Assembly: GCA_019648995.1 (NCBI GenBank)
Contig: BLXT01000825.1
Coordinates: 1,163,054-1,183,670 of the forward strand
Length of the DNA stretch: 20,617 nucleotides
Direction of reading: 5' to 3'
Source: Plakobranchus ocellatus
Taxonomy: Eukaryota > Mollusca > Gastropoda > Plakobranchidae
Shown: piece after piece, positions 9,095-18,377 of the stretch
Numbering within the stretch: position 1 is the stretch's first letter
Layout: each line of letters begins with the position of its first letter
Made by a program: the position numbers and the translations under genes
Notes under the pieces: model-generated
Seen by the model: the letters and a program-made list of their open reading frames with translations, nothing else
Databases searched by the model: none
What the model was told of the DNA's origin: nothing

Positions 9095-10189
9095 CAACAG
9101 CGTAACCAAGGAAATTATCACCTTTCCAAAGGCAGTGAGCGAAAGGCTTCAATAACATTGGCTCCAGTATATTCAAAAATAAATACAGACGACAAAAGAC
9201 GCATTTACGAATCGTATGTACGAGGTGAAGACTATGTCGACGTCGCAAGACTGTTAAACGTTAAAAGAACAACAGCCTACAATATTGTCAAGCGGGCGGA
9301 GCAGAACCATGGACAGATCCAAAGACCTCGAGGTGGCCATAGACACGCCAAGGTGACTGATGCTATGCGTGCGGTGGTCCGTGCTGTGGTAGAAGAACAC
9401 CCGGATTTCACCATTCGCAACATCAATAGGGAATTACGTACCCGCTTACCACAATCACCTGCAATTAGTCAAACCACAATCAGTGGTATTCTGGATGGGC
9501 TTCTCGTAACAACGAAGAAGCTTGAAGATGCACCAGCGGAGAGAAATTCGGATCGCACAAAACAACAGAGACACGCTTACGCCACTTGGCTAATGCATGA
9601 AGTACAAGAGACTGAGTTCATTTTCATTGACGAAGCAGGAATCAACATCTGGACGAAACGCACGCGAGGTCGAGCCGTGAGAGGGAGGCGAGCTGTGCGT
9701 GTTGTACAGGGTCGCAAGGGGCCAAACTGAACCATGACATTCGCTCTAAGTAATGTCGGTGGTTTAATTTACCATGAACTCACTGAGGGAGGTATGACAG
9801 GCCAGCGCTTTAACGAATTCATTGGCACAGTACGCAGGTTGTACCATCCTTTGAATGCGTGCTTCGTGATTGATAATGCCCCAGCCCATCGGCAGGCAGT
9901 TAACCTGCCCCTTCCACAAAACTTTTCTGTATGCTACCTCCCACCATACTCACCGTTCCTGAATATATGCGAAAATGCATTTGCTTTGTGGAAGGGCAAC
10001 ATAAAAGACAGTTTAGCTGAAGTTCGAGACCAACTTTTGAGAGAGGACCATCAACAAAGAATGTCAACTTTAGGACAGCTGGCTGAACAAGGCACCGCAG
10101 TGGTAACTCTGCACAGAATGTAGGCCGCCTTCAGGGGTATGCAGGCGTACCTGCCAGCGTGTTTCGGTCTAGACGACATTCTCATGTGA
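9089..10189 (+). pseudogene. IS630/Tc1/mariner-like transposase with two in-frame stops (DD32E spacing)
   Basis: One continuous frame from the ATG at 9089 to the stop at 10187-10189, broken only by TGA at 9728 and TAG at 10121. The N-terminal helix-turn-helix (residues about 33-75) shows YVRGEDYVDVARLLNVKRTT; a second lies near 88-135 with RNINRELRTRL. The RNase-H-fold catalytic core has Asp181 in FIFIDEAGINIWT, Asp262 in CFVIDNAPAHR and Glu295 in YLPPYSPFLNICENAF. Thirty-two residues separate the last two, not the 34 of Tc1. The C-terminus FRGMQAYLPACFGLDDIL resembles the end of Tc1-type transposases. The ATG at 9089 overlaps the last left repeat, so the natural start may be further in, for example just before the INTDDKRRIYESY segment. 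The protein should bind the repeat arrays at both ends. The reading is otherwise intact, indicating recent loss of function. Confidence 0.88.
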
Positions 10190-10373
10190 ATCAAAGAGAA
10201 GAGAAATTCATCGACCGACACAGTTCAGCTTGCAAAACAAGTTTCATGTTCAGATTTAAGTATTTCAGCTCTAAAGAGAATAAAAAGACTGTTTATGTAA
10301 CGCACTCCTTTGTTTATTTCTTTTCATCACACTTTATATTTTTATCCCATACTGAAGTTATTTCGTTCTGGTC
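10190..10373. other. 3' untranslated part of the Tc1-like element
   Basis: Sequence between the transposase stop and the right repeat array. An AATAAA-like word (AGAATAAAAAG at about 10278) could serve as a polyadenylation signal. Nothing else is evident. Confidence 0.4.
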
Positions 10374-10566
10374 ACATTTGAACTTGCCATGTTTCTTTTG
10401 ATTCTGCACTCTATCATATTTGAGCATCGTATTTTAACATTTGAGCTTTGTTTGCGGACATTTGTATTTTCCATTTTTACATTTGCACTTTTTGTCACAT
10501 TTGAGTTTTTTACGTTACATTTGCTCTTTCTTTGTTGCATTTGTACTTGTTACGTTCACATTTGAT
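10374..10566 (-). repeat. Right subterminal array of the same repeat, inverted
   Basis: Inverted copies reading ACATTTGA or GCATTTGT on the + strand start at 10374, 10396 (weak), 10416, 10438, 10458, 10479, 10497, 10517, 10537 and 10558. Spacings are 18-22 bp. Copy number and spacing mirror the left array. A minus-strand open frame here (10358-10540) merely translates the repeat as SNVT-like words and is not a gene. Confidence 0.88.
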
Positions 10567-10888
10567 CGGAAAAAACTATAATATGCAAACGAAATTCCAG
10601 TTCTATTCATTAATATCATGGTTTTTTTTAAGCGCAATTAAAGTCTCAAATTAGTTAAGTCAGTCGTAAATAAAAGATTTTACAAAAAGAAAAACCGATT
10701 TTTAAAACGTTGATTTCGTGCAATACTTTTTTTTTTATATTATAACTTGAAAAGTAAACCATTATGGTATATTCAAAGATACACTCTATAAATTTATGCA
10801 TGGTATAAATGTATACAAGTTGCAATAAAAAAAAATCACGTGCAAACATTTTCCAATTTAATTTATAAAAATTACCAACCAATATATT

Positions 10889-13408
10889 CTTATTCTTTAG
10901 GTGCCTTCTTTGAAACAGGCATTGGCGATGATGTTTCTCCTCTCAAACTTATTCTCAGTTAACCTCATAAAGCTGTTGTTTTTAGCCTTACCTGTAGTTG
11001 CATATGACTTTAAGACTTGCAATAAAAGTTTAAGTCTGTCTACCGCTGCTGCGTTTCCCTTCACTCTTTCCAATGATTGCTAGATGTTTTAAAGTACCCT
11101 TGTGTCGATAAATATTACCTAAAAATCGTATTTGTCTCTGTCTTATAGTTTTAATGAGTGATTGCTCAAAATTAGCTTCTTTTAGTGCCAGTTCATTGGA
11201 CTTTTTTCTTTCCATGATATCCTCATTATTCTTCTGATAAACCACATCTCTATTGCTTCTAGTCCTCTCTGTGTTTCCTTGTTTATTGTTTAACACTCAC
11301 TACCTGATAAAAGTACTGACCATACATATGTCATCATTACCCCTATTTTAGTTTTCATACTTATGTTTCAGTTTGCCAGTATTGGTTTCATTTTTTAGAG
11401 TGTATCTTTGCCCATAGCTTCTCTTTTACTTATTTCACTTGTGCATCTATCATCTCTGATGTTATCGGGTATCAAGTTCACATTTTGTTGCTCCTGGTGA
11501 TTTAGGCTGTTTTATAAAAACAGATTTAAAAAGATCGTCTGGAATTGTACAACTACCATATATTGCATTAAGAAGTTTTGTGTTTAGATCTATTTCAGAT
11601 CCATTTCTAGCTCATCTAATGCTGTAATTATTTCTATTGTTTTGTTATCTGGTCCTGTGGGTCTTCCATTTTTCATTTTCTTTATTGCTGCTTCTATCTC
11701 TTCATTAAGGATAGTTGGACCTTCTATGTTTTTCTTTATTTGAGGTTTTTTGCACCTATAATCTTTGTAAACGATCTTCAACACACTCTGATCATCTGTT
11801 TAGTATTTCTTTCTTTTCCATTAACATTCTTCTAGCCCAGAGCTACTGCATTTGGTTTTTTTACCACTGATATCATTAATTATAGCATGCATGAATTTAC
11901 TGTCTATATTTAGCCTTTGCTCTATTTCCTGACATTGCTGATTTATCCATTTTCGTTTGCTATATTCCATTTTATCTTGATTTTTGTCTGTATACGTCTT
12001 TGTATTTGGCTTCTACATTATTTGATTAGCGCCTTTCTTCTACCAAATCAAGTATTTCATTGTTAGTCCATTTCTTATGCTCTTTCTAAATCTTTTTTTT
12101 TTCTGGAACCTTTTTTTTCTATTACTTTATTATGTGAATTGCTCATTTCTGACCATAGTTCTTCTACTTCTGAGATGTTGTTTTGGGTCTCATATTTGTT
12201 ATGCAATGCTAGAGCAGCTTTGTCTCCTAGTTTTTCCATCAGATTTTAGCAAGTCCATTTGTAATTTACGATTAGCCTGTGCCTTTTTTAATTTCTTTAG
12301 TTTTATATGAATTTTACGCATCACTGGAATATGATCTGAATCACAGTGGGCTCGCAGCAGAGATTTTGATGTTTTGAATGAGAAAAAATTACTAGTACTG
12401 TCTCTACTTCTATCACCAGGGCTCTTCCAAATCCACTGTCGTCTAGGATGGTATTGATACTAAGTATTTGTGATGGTAAAATCATTGATTTGGTACCACT
12501 TAATTAGCCTATTTCCACGCTCAATTACAGTCCCTGTGTCATTTGGGCCCAATAACATCTTCGACCCTTTCATCCCCAATTTTCGCATTGGAATCTCTCA
12601 TTATTATTATAATGATGTCCTGAGATTTTAGATAGCCCTTTGTTTTTTCAATTTCTTGATAAAACTTTTCTACTTCTACATCGTCACTATCGTCAATCAT
12701 TATTAAATTTAATGGTTTGGCCACCAATTTTACTACAATTACTCGTTCTGAAATTGGACACCAACTCCCCAGACTTTTTGCCGTTGTTGCATCAAAATAC
12801 GATAACAACGCCTCTTTCATGTGTAAGCCTCCCCGAGTAAATTAGGGTTTTGCAACCTAGTTTTATGGAACCTGCCCCTTTCCATCTTACCTCGGCAAGT
12901 CCTAGGATGTTTAGATTTAATCTGTCCATTTCTTGAATAACGTGTATTAAGTTTCTTTTTGGGTGTAGTGTATGCACATTTCATGTTGCTGTTTTTTTTT
13001 TGTTAATTTTTGATTGATATTAATCTTGCGTACAGGCAATAGATGACGACCTAGTGCTACCTGCTATACATAGCTCCCTTAACGTTGTTAAATGAGATTT
13101 TACTTTGGTTTTGCATTATGATTTTTTTTCTTGTGAAGCTGCAGCAGTAGTTTTCCTTTATATACAGCCGGTTTGTGTACGGCTTTCTTAAGCCTTTTTT
13201 TTTTTTTGCAACTAACCCACAAAGCAGTGGGCATCTATGAATGGCCGTTGTCCTATTGAGGATCTTCCGCTCTAATATTGCAGGTCTTACTTTTAGTCCT
13301 ACTGGATTCCATTACCCTCCTCATCAATTTAAAATTGATTGGCTTACCGATTTAGTCGCGGGTTGTCCGATCCGACGGATGCAGTTTAAAGTCGTACCCA
13401 GGACTCAT
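10889..13408 (-). mobile_element. RTE-like LINE, 5' end present, RT core deleted, 10-bp TSD
   Basis: A 2,520-bp non-LTR element on the minus strand, flanked by CCAATATATT at 10879-10888 and 13409-13418, a perfect 10-bp target duplication. Its 5' end begins GGATGAGTCCTGGGTACGAC (13408 downward). The endonuclease, the start of the RT and the C-terminal end follow in order, but about two thirds of the RT is missing, deleted near 11440-11470. The 3' untranslated tail is only about 8 bp after the stop (AGAATAAG), as in RTE-clade elements. The junction between U2 and U3 (about 15676-15700) carries the homologous empty site. Because both the 5' end and the TSD are kept, it probably inserted as a complete or already internally deleted copy. 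Confidence 0.85.
10898..12985 (-). pseudogene. LINE endonuclease / reverse transcriptase ORF, multiply broken
   Basis: On the minus strand, the AP-type endonuclease starts near 12985 with NVHTLHPKRNLIHVIQEMDR (the conserved Trp before it is a stop), then ILGLAEVRWKGAGSIKL with the catalytic Glu, FDATTAKSLGSWCPISERVI, DSNAKIG (D-x-N) and CDSDHIPVMRKIHIKLKK (catalytic Asp-His, near 12330). The RT entry follows as LNEEIEAAIKKMKNGRPTGP and SPGATKCEL. The FxDY and YADD core is absent. The frame resumes with TSEISKREAMGKDTL, TYVWSVLL, NKETQRGLEAIEMW, RQRQIRFLGNIYRHKG and ENKFERRNIIANACFKEGT, then a stop at 10898-10900. Many frameshifts and stops occur. The endonuclease alone resembles proteins often mislabelled craniofacial development protein 2. 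Confidence 0.85.
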
Positions 13409-14040
13409 CCAATATATTAAGCATATTTAAATCTTTTTAAAATTAAAAACTGAAAAAAAAATTATGTAAGTCAAAGCCTCATCTCCACGATTGTTCCCTT
13501 TGGGTGAGAGAAAGTTTCTTTCCACCTTTGTAAAAAACTAATAAATGATCAAAATAAAATGCTTTTGACTTCATTAATAGATGTAAAATCTGCTACCTTG
13601 AGACACAGTTGAATAATTTTTTCGTTTCCAACATTCATCCGGATTAGCTTTTTAAAAGTTGTTGCTCTTGCCCCGAAATGCTAAAAATATATGGCAAAAA
13701 GTGTCTCCGAGTGTTTTGTTTTCTACAAGATATTTACGCTCTAAAGGCTTCATTATTATAAAAATGAAAATGACAAATGCAGTACTCATGACACAAATTT
13801 TATAAAAATAGTGATGTGAATTATGTCATACCTTCAAAAAAAAAAATAATGTTCTCATATATCTCAATATAAAGGAGCTAAAGGCAAAAGGGTATTGCCC
13901 ATTCAAATTTTTTTTTTTTGGAGCGCCATTAAATATAAAAAAAATATGGATGTAACATTGATTTCAATTGTCTTCGAGACCTTTCCCCAGTTTAGTCTGG
14001 ATTATTATCTTCGTATCTTTGCGGCTGTTATTTTATGCAG

Positions 14041-14112
14041 GGAAAATCTACATTCTATGTAGAGGCTGACCTGGATGAAGAAATATGTTCAGACTGTGAA
14101 TCTGATGATTCG
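14041..14112 (+). CDS. SH3BP2: SH3BP2-like adaptor, acidic FY exon
   Basis: A 72-nt (24-codon) phase 0-0 exon between TTATGCAG|GGAAAA and GATTCG|GTAAGC. It encodes GKSTFYVEADLDEEICSDCE followed by SDDS, a strongly acidic segment with one tyrosine. In vertebrate SH3BP2 a comparable TDSFYGAVE stretch follows the PH domain and precedes the SH3-binding prolines. The tyrosine in FYVEA is a candidate phosphorylation site; function is inference. The exon joins in frame to the module exon at 14711. A homologous but broken copy lies in U3 at 16449. I see no copy in U1. Confidence 0.65.
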
Positions 14113-14710
14113 GTAAGCTTTGAGCTCTATTCGCATGCCTCTGTTATGATCATAATTTTGAAATTACGCATACTTCCTATTCTCTTTCCAGTCCATGATT
14201 CAAATCATGTGGCACAGTTTCACGCCAGCTTCTGTCACCCAGCCCTCTTTCAGATATTTTATGTTCCATATAATTCTAATTCTAAGTTTGATGGGCAAAG
14301 AGGAAAAAAAAAAACTTCACGGTTTTTTGGGTAAATTCTTACAAAAAAAAAGAAAAAGTTAAGAATTGTAGATTTTTTTCTCATATATGTTGATTCTTTG
14401 AGCTAAACCTATTTTCATATCATATGCCGTTAATTCTAAGAAACAATGACTATTAAAATTCTCTTTTCAGGCCGCATTTTAAATTTCAAATTCATTCACA
14501 TCAGTTGTCAGTTTTGATTTTTTTTTCTTTTTAAGACATCTAGGTGTAGGAAATTACTGCATTCTATTAAGTTGAGCTGTTGTTTCATTTATTTTCAGAA
14601 TCATGTGACACATAGTTCAGTTTGTAGGTCACTAATGCCTCTTTGTTGCTTCTTTTAAACGTACTGTCACTACAATAACCAATAAAACGGATTCTTATTT
14701 TAAACTACAG

Positions 14711-14791
14711 GGAACTGGAGATGATTATGAAGAAGTAGACTTTGTCCCTGAAGTTCGTCCACCAACGCCGCGGAAACCTCATAAAAGCAAG
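14711..14791 (+). CDS. SH3BP2: SH3BP2-like adaptor, YEE-PPTPRKP module exon, copy 2
   Basis: An 81-nt phase 0-0 exon bounded by ACTACAG|GGAACT and AGCAAG|GTACGG, with a good pyrimidine tract upstream. It encodes an acidic DDYEEVDF (candidate phosphotyrosine site) followed by VRPPTPRKPHKSK (PxxPxK SH3-ligand pattern with a basic end). Fused to the preceding exon it gives an acidic, tyrosine-bearing segment directly followed by an SH3 ligand, the same layout as the region after the PH domain in SH3BP2. This is the best preserved of the three modules: consensus splice sites, no stops and the core motif intact. The frame again stays open beyond the donor, for 66 codons, to a stop at 14990-14992. 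Confidence 0.75.
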
Positions 14792-15481
14792 GTACGGCTT
14801 TTCAGAACTTCCCCTTCCCAGTGTGTTTCTCGCTCTGTAGCAGTCATTCTTATCTTCAAATTGTATTCCGACTCCATTGATCACGCTAGAAGTCGTATCG
14901 TCTTTTATCTACAGCTTTTCTCTAATTCAGAAAATTTTGTTTTGTTTCTAGCATTTGAAGTATATTTGCTCATGCTAAAAGATCTTTAAGCCTTTTGAAC
15001 GTCCTTCATTTAAAAAAAAAAAATTTTTCGGCATTTGAGACATTGTTTCATTTTTTATTTCACGCTTTATGCCAGAATCTTTTGTCCGCCTTTTAAATGT
15101 TTTGGCTCAAATAATTAAATATACCATTTGTAGCTAAATATGTTGAGTTATTTTGCAGCCCTGTCTTAACAATTTTAAGTTTATTGGAATTTCTATCTTT
15201 ATTAGTTCGTGAGATATGGCCAAGTCTGCGCGATGGAGTAGAAAAATTTAAAAAAGAGAAAAAAGGCTTTTCCCTCTGACGCAGCCATTCTCCTCTTAAA
15301 ATACATTCCAGTTCTATATATTAATATAATCTTTTTCTTAGAGAAATTAAACACAAAAATGTATCAAGTCTGCCATCAATGTAGGGGTTTTGCATAAAAA
15401 GAGGCCAAGTTATTAAACATTGATTTCGTTCAATCATTTTTTTTATAAATATTGAATCTTGAAAAGTAAGTAGAAATTATG

Positions 15482-15488
15482 ATATATA

Positions 15489-15521
<33 letters not shown>
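15482..15521. repeat. (TA)n microsatellite
   Basis: About 20 TA units with one TT interruption, inside U2 and absent from the homologous interval in U1 (10740-10790). Confidence 0.95.
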
Positions 15522-15524
<3 letters not shown>

Positions 15525-16448
15525 AATTCAGGAAAGGCGTGAGCGGGCGTGCATACACACATACTCATGATATACAATTAAAAAAAAACTCTATCAAGTT
15601 ATGCATGATTGCAATGTATGCACGTTCCAATAAAAGAAAATCAATTACATACATTTTTCTATTTAATTAAAAAAATATTTACCAACCAATGTATTTAGTG
15701 TATTTAAATCTTTTTTTTTTTTTAATTAAATCTGAAAGGAAAAATATGCAAGACAAAGTCTCACCCCTATCACCATTCCTTTTGGACGAGTATTTGATTC
15801 AGCTTTTGTTGAGTACTTACAATATTTTTACAAACATACATTAAGAAGATAAAAACACAGTGCCTTATATTGAACAAGAGAGTTTCAGACTAAGAGAGAA
15901 ATTGTTTACAACTTTGTAATTACTAATAAATGATCAAAATAAAACGCTTTTGACATCATTAATAGATGCAAAAAACTCGGTTGCCTTGAGATGCAGCTGT
16001 ATTAGTGCTTCGTTTCCAACACCCATCCGGATCAGCTTTTTAAAGAACTATTGGGCTTGCCACGAAAAGCTTAAAAATAACCGAGGAAATGTGTCTCTGA
16101 GTGGTTTGCTTTTTTACTAGATATTTAAAAACTTTTCACCTAAAGGCTTCATCATTAAAAAAAAATGACAAATGTGATACTCGTGACACAAAATTTTTTA
16201 AAAAATGGTGGTGATTTGTGTTAAAAATCGTAACTTCAAAATAAAAAGTCCTTTAATAATATGTATCCATATATTTCAATATAAATAGCCTAGAAGCAAA
16301 AAGTATATTTCCATTACAAATTTTTATAGAGCGCCTCTTAATGTCACAAAAATATAAATGAGGCATTGATTTTAATTGTTTTCGAGGTTTTTCCCCAGTT
16401 GAGTCTTGATTATTATCATGGTATCTTTGCGGCTGTTATTTCATGCAG

Positions 16449-16519
16449 GGAAAATCTTCATCCGATGATAGGGATGGTGGAATATGGTCAGGCTCTGGAT
16501 CTATTTGCATGCTTCTATA
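16449..16519 (+). pseudogene. Dead U3 copy of the acidic FY exon
   Basis: The acceptor TCATGCAG|GGAAAATCT is kept, but the exon has diverged (GKSSSDDRDGG) and lost the FYVEA segment. Compared with U2, a deletion has removed the donor GGTAAGC and neighbouring bases, so the exon runs into intronic sequence and stops within a few codons. Exon definition should fail. Sequence beyond (CATGATTCAAATCATGTGGC) again matches U2. Confidence 0.75.
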
Positions 16520-17050
16520 ATGATCAAATTTTTGAAGTCACGTATACGTCCTATTCTGTGTCCTGCCCATGATTCAAATCATGTGGCACAGTGTTATGCT
16601 AGCTTCTGTCACCCAGCCCTCTCTCAGCGATTTTACGTTCCCTATTGTTCTTATTCTATTGTTTGATGGGCAAAGTGGGAAAAAAGTCTTCATGGTTTTG
16701 TGTGTACATTCTTAGAGAAGAAAAATGTAAAGAATTGCAGATTTTTCTCTAATATATGTTGATTCTTTGAACTAAACCTATTTTCATATCATATGCCATT
16801 AATTCTAAGTAAACAATAACTATTGGAATACGGGTGTTTCTTTTTTCAGACTACATTTTTAAATTTAAATTCATTCACATCAGTGATCAGTTTTGATATT
16901 ATTTTTCTTTTGAAGACATCCAGATGTATGAATTCACTATTTTATATTAAGTTGAACGGTTGTTTAATTTTAATTTTAAGTACCATGTGTCACATAGTTT
17001 GTGCGTAACCTACCAAAACCAATAAAACGAATTCTAATTTTAAACTATAG

Positions 17051-17131
17051 GTACCTCGAGGTGATTATGAAAAGATGAACTTTGTCCTTGACGTTCCTCC
17101 AAAAACGCCTCGGAAACCTCATAAAAGCAAG
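17051..17131 (+). CDS. SH3BP2: SH3BP2-like adaptor, module exon copy 3 with a GC donor
   Basis: An 81-nt homologue of the two module exons, bounded by ACTATAG|GTACCT and AGCAAG|GCACGG. It encodes GDYEKMNFVLDVPPKTPRKP and then HKSK. The tyrosine is kept but YEEV has become YEKM, and RPPTPRK has become PPKTPRK, which still fits PxxPxK. The donor is GC rather than GT. GC-AG introns exist, but they normally need a near-perfect consensus, and here position +4 is C, so splicing may be weak and the exon may be skipped or the intron retained. Skipping is frame-neutral. I count about 15 of 81 differences from copy 2, mostly amino-acid changing. It is either a diverging third module or a decaying exon. 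Confidence 0.5.
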
Positions 17132-17706
17132 GCACGGCTTTTCAGAACTGCCCCTTCCCAGTGTGTTTCTCGCTCTGTAGCAGTCATTCTTATCTTCACA
17201 CTGCATTCCAGCTTTATTGATCACATTCAAAGTCGCATCCCTTTTTATCTACAGCTCATCTCTAACTTTTTGTAACTTTTTTGTTTTGTTTATAGCATTT
17301 GGTTTGCGTTTAGCTCATGCAAAAAGATATCTAAGCCTTTTGAATATCTTGGGTTTGCTAGGAGAGACATAATTGTCTTGTTACATACTTTTCGAGCCTT
17401 GTGTATGTAAAATTTCCTTCACGTAACATGCAAGCATTGCTATAATTAAGAAAGATTTCTCGACTTTTGAAATGTTGTTTCATCTTTTATTTCAACCCTA
17501 TGCAAGAACTTTTTGCCAGCCTTTTTTATTTTATATGAATGGGGAACTAAGAATCATCAAGTAAACCATTTTACTGTAATAATTGGGTATTCTGACGCCC
17601 TCTCTTAATAATTTTGATTTTATTTGAAGGTTCTATCTTTATTAGTTCCTGAAATATGGCTAAATTTGTGTAATGGAGTAGCGTAACATGAGATGGAGAA
17701 AAAAGT

Positions 17707-18114
17707 TTTAAAATTTGAAAAAGTTCTAGACAAATTTATATTGAGTTATTCGCATTATACAAAATATAAAGATATAGATCTAGCAGAGTCTTCACAGGGC
17801 GTCGACATTTTGTTAGAAGTCGCGTGGTGTGAGTCGTAAGCGTCATAAAAATATTTATGTATCGATCTTCCGTTCTTGCTTGGTACAGATATCATCCCCT
17901 GAAATATCATCCCCGGTTATGTTCCTCCTTTTGTCTTTCTTTCTTTCTCACAATATCAAGTAATTCATGTAATTTTGCATTGTTTTTCCCTCCCATGCTA
18001 TTCATTTTTTTAATGATTTTTTTACTTTTTGGAACTTGTACTAAGTCTTTTTTTCATTATCATTGAATTCCCAATTTTGCATTTTAACTAAGTTATTCTT
18101 TTTTGTACTTGCAG
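17707..18114. other. Unique intron after U3
   Basis: Sequence not shared with the duplication units. It ends in TTTTTTGTACTTGCAG, a good acceptor. No other feature is visible. Confidence 0.5.
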
Positions 18115-18139
18115 GTAGAAATAGATGGAAATAACACAG
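18115..18139 (+). CDS. SH3BP2: SH3BP2-like adaptor, 25-nt micro-exon
   Basis: Lies between a strong acceptor (TTGTACTTGCAG|GTAGAA) and the donor AACACAG|GTAAAT, encoding VEIDGNNT plus one base. Its phase is 0 in and 1 out. This is what the flanking exons require: the module exons end in phase 0, while the proline-rich exon at 19869 is open only when entered in phase 1 (in phase 0 it meets a stop about 30 codons in). The fit of length, phase and splice sites is the whole evidence. No homology is possible at this size. Confidence 0.55.
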
Positions 18140-18289
18140 GTAAATATATTAAAGAATAATGTATTTACAGTGTAGAGGATTGCTTTATCTTTCTATCTAC
18201 ACATACGTGAAAAAATCATATATTTTTATGGTATTTTTAGATTGAAAACATGAAGAGAAAGAAAGAAAGGCAAAAGAGAGATTGAGATG

Positions 18290-18291
<2 letters not shown>

Positions 18292-18373
<82 letters not shown>
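18292..18373. repeat. (GA)n microsatellite
   Basis: About 40 uninterrupted GA units, preceded by a degenerate GAAAGAAAGG purine run, inside the intron after the micro-exon. Confidence 0.97.

Positions 18374-18377
<4 letters not shown>

Larger units (their letters stand above)
8879..10578 (+). mobile_element. IS630/Tc1/mariner-superfamily element with 20-bp-periodic subterminal repeats
   Basis: A 1.7-kb element inserted at TA (TATA at both edges leaves 2 bp ambiguous). The ends are inverted repeats TAGTTTTTTCGGGTCAAATG and TAGTTTTTTCCGATCAAATG (minus strand). Both ends continue into arrays of a degenerate TCAAATGTGACG motif about every 20 bp, facing inward, for roughly 210 bp each. Between the arrays lies one transposase gene with two in-frame stops. 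The flanks CAGCCATTCTA and TAATATGCAAACG join across the element to match the uninterrupted U2 sequence near 15283-15310, so the insertion happened in U1 only. The short list of defects suggests a young copy. Confidence 0.9.
6405..10888 (+). repeat. Duplication unit U1 (interrupted by two DNA transposons)
   Basis: Host sequence homologous to U2 and U3: 6405-7130, 8846-8878 and 10579-10888 align in order with U2 14592-15690. Markers shared by the copies include ATCATxTGxCACATA before the exon, the PPTPRKP exon, GTTTCTCxCTCTGTxGCAG after the donor, GCGATGGAGTAG, CAGCCATTCT, ATTCCAGTTCTAT and TTACCAACCAAT. I cannot see the front half of the unit (the FY exon) here. Homology stops at about 6405, some 220 bases downstream of the fold-back mariner. 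The Merlin and Tc1-like elements sit between the host blocks, and the LINE follows. Confidence 0.85.
13419..15690 (+). repeat. Duplication unit U2 (complete copy)
   Basis: The longest of three homologous host units. The front half (13419-14590) aligns with U3 15691-16980 (shared CATCCGGATxAGCTTTTTAA, TAAAGGCTTCAT, GCAGGGAAAATCT, CATGATTCAAATCATGTGGC). The rear half aligns with both U1 and U3. Its last 440 bases are shared with U1 but missing from U3. It carries two usable exons. A (TA)n tract at 15482-15521 is private to U2. Confidence 0.88.
15691..17706 (+). repeat. Duplication unit U3 (3'-shortened)
   Basis: The third copy of the host unit, in direct tandem with U2. The junction reads ACCAACCAATGTATTTAGTG and then the unit start TATTTAAATCTTTTT. 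Similarity to U2 is high across introns (around 80% by eye, about 90% in the 90 bases after the module exon). Homology ends at GGAGAAAAAAG near 17706, so the last 440 bases present in U2 are missing. It holds one broken and one possibly used exon. Confidence 0.88.

Noticed and set aside
10358-10540. 60-codon minus-strand ORF with repeated SNVT-like words
   Set aside because: It is a translation of the TCAAATGTGAC repeat array of the transposon, not a protein gene.
12792-12977. Host gene similar to craniofacial development protein 2
   Set aside because: That annotation usually reflects LINE endonucleases. Here the segment lies inside a TSD-flanked LINE on the minus strand.
16366-16572. 68-codon ORF across the U3 FY region as a new exon
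   Set aside because: It is the decayed homologue of the U2 exon at 14041 reading through a deleted donor. The extra codons correspond to intron in U2.
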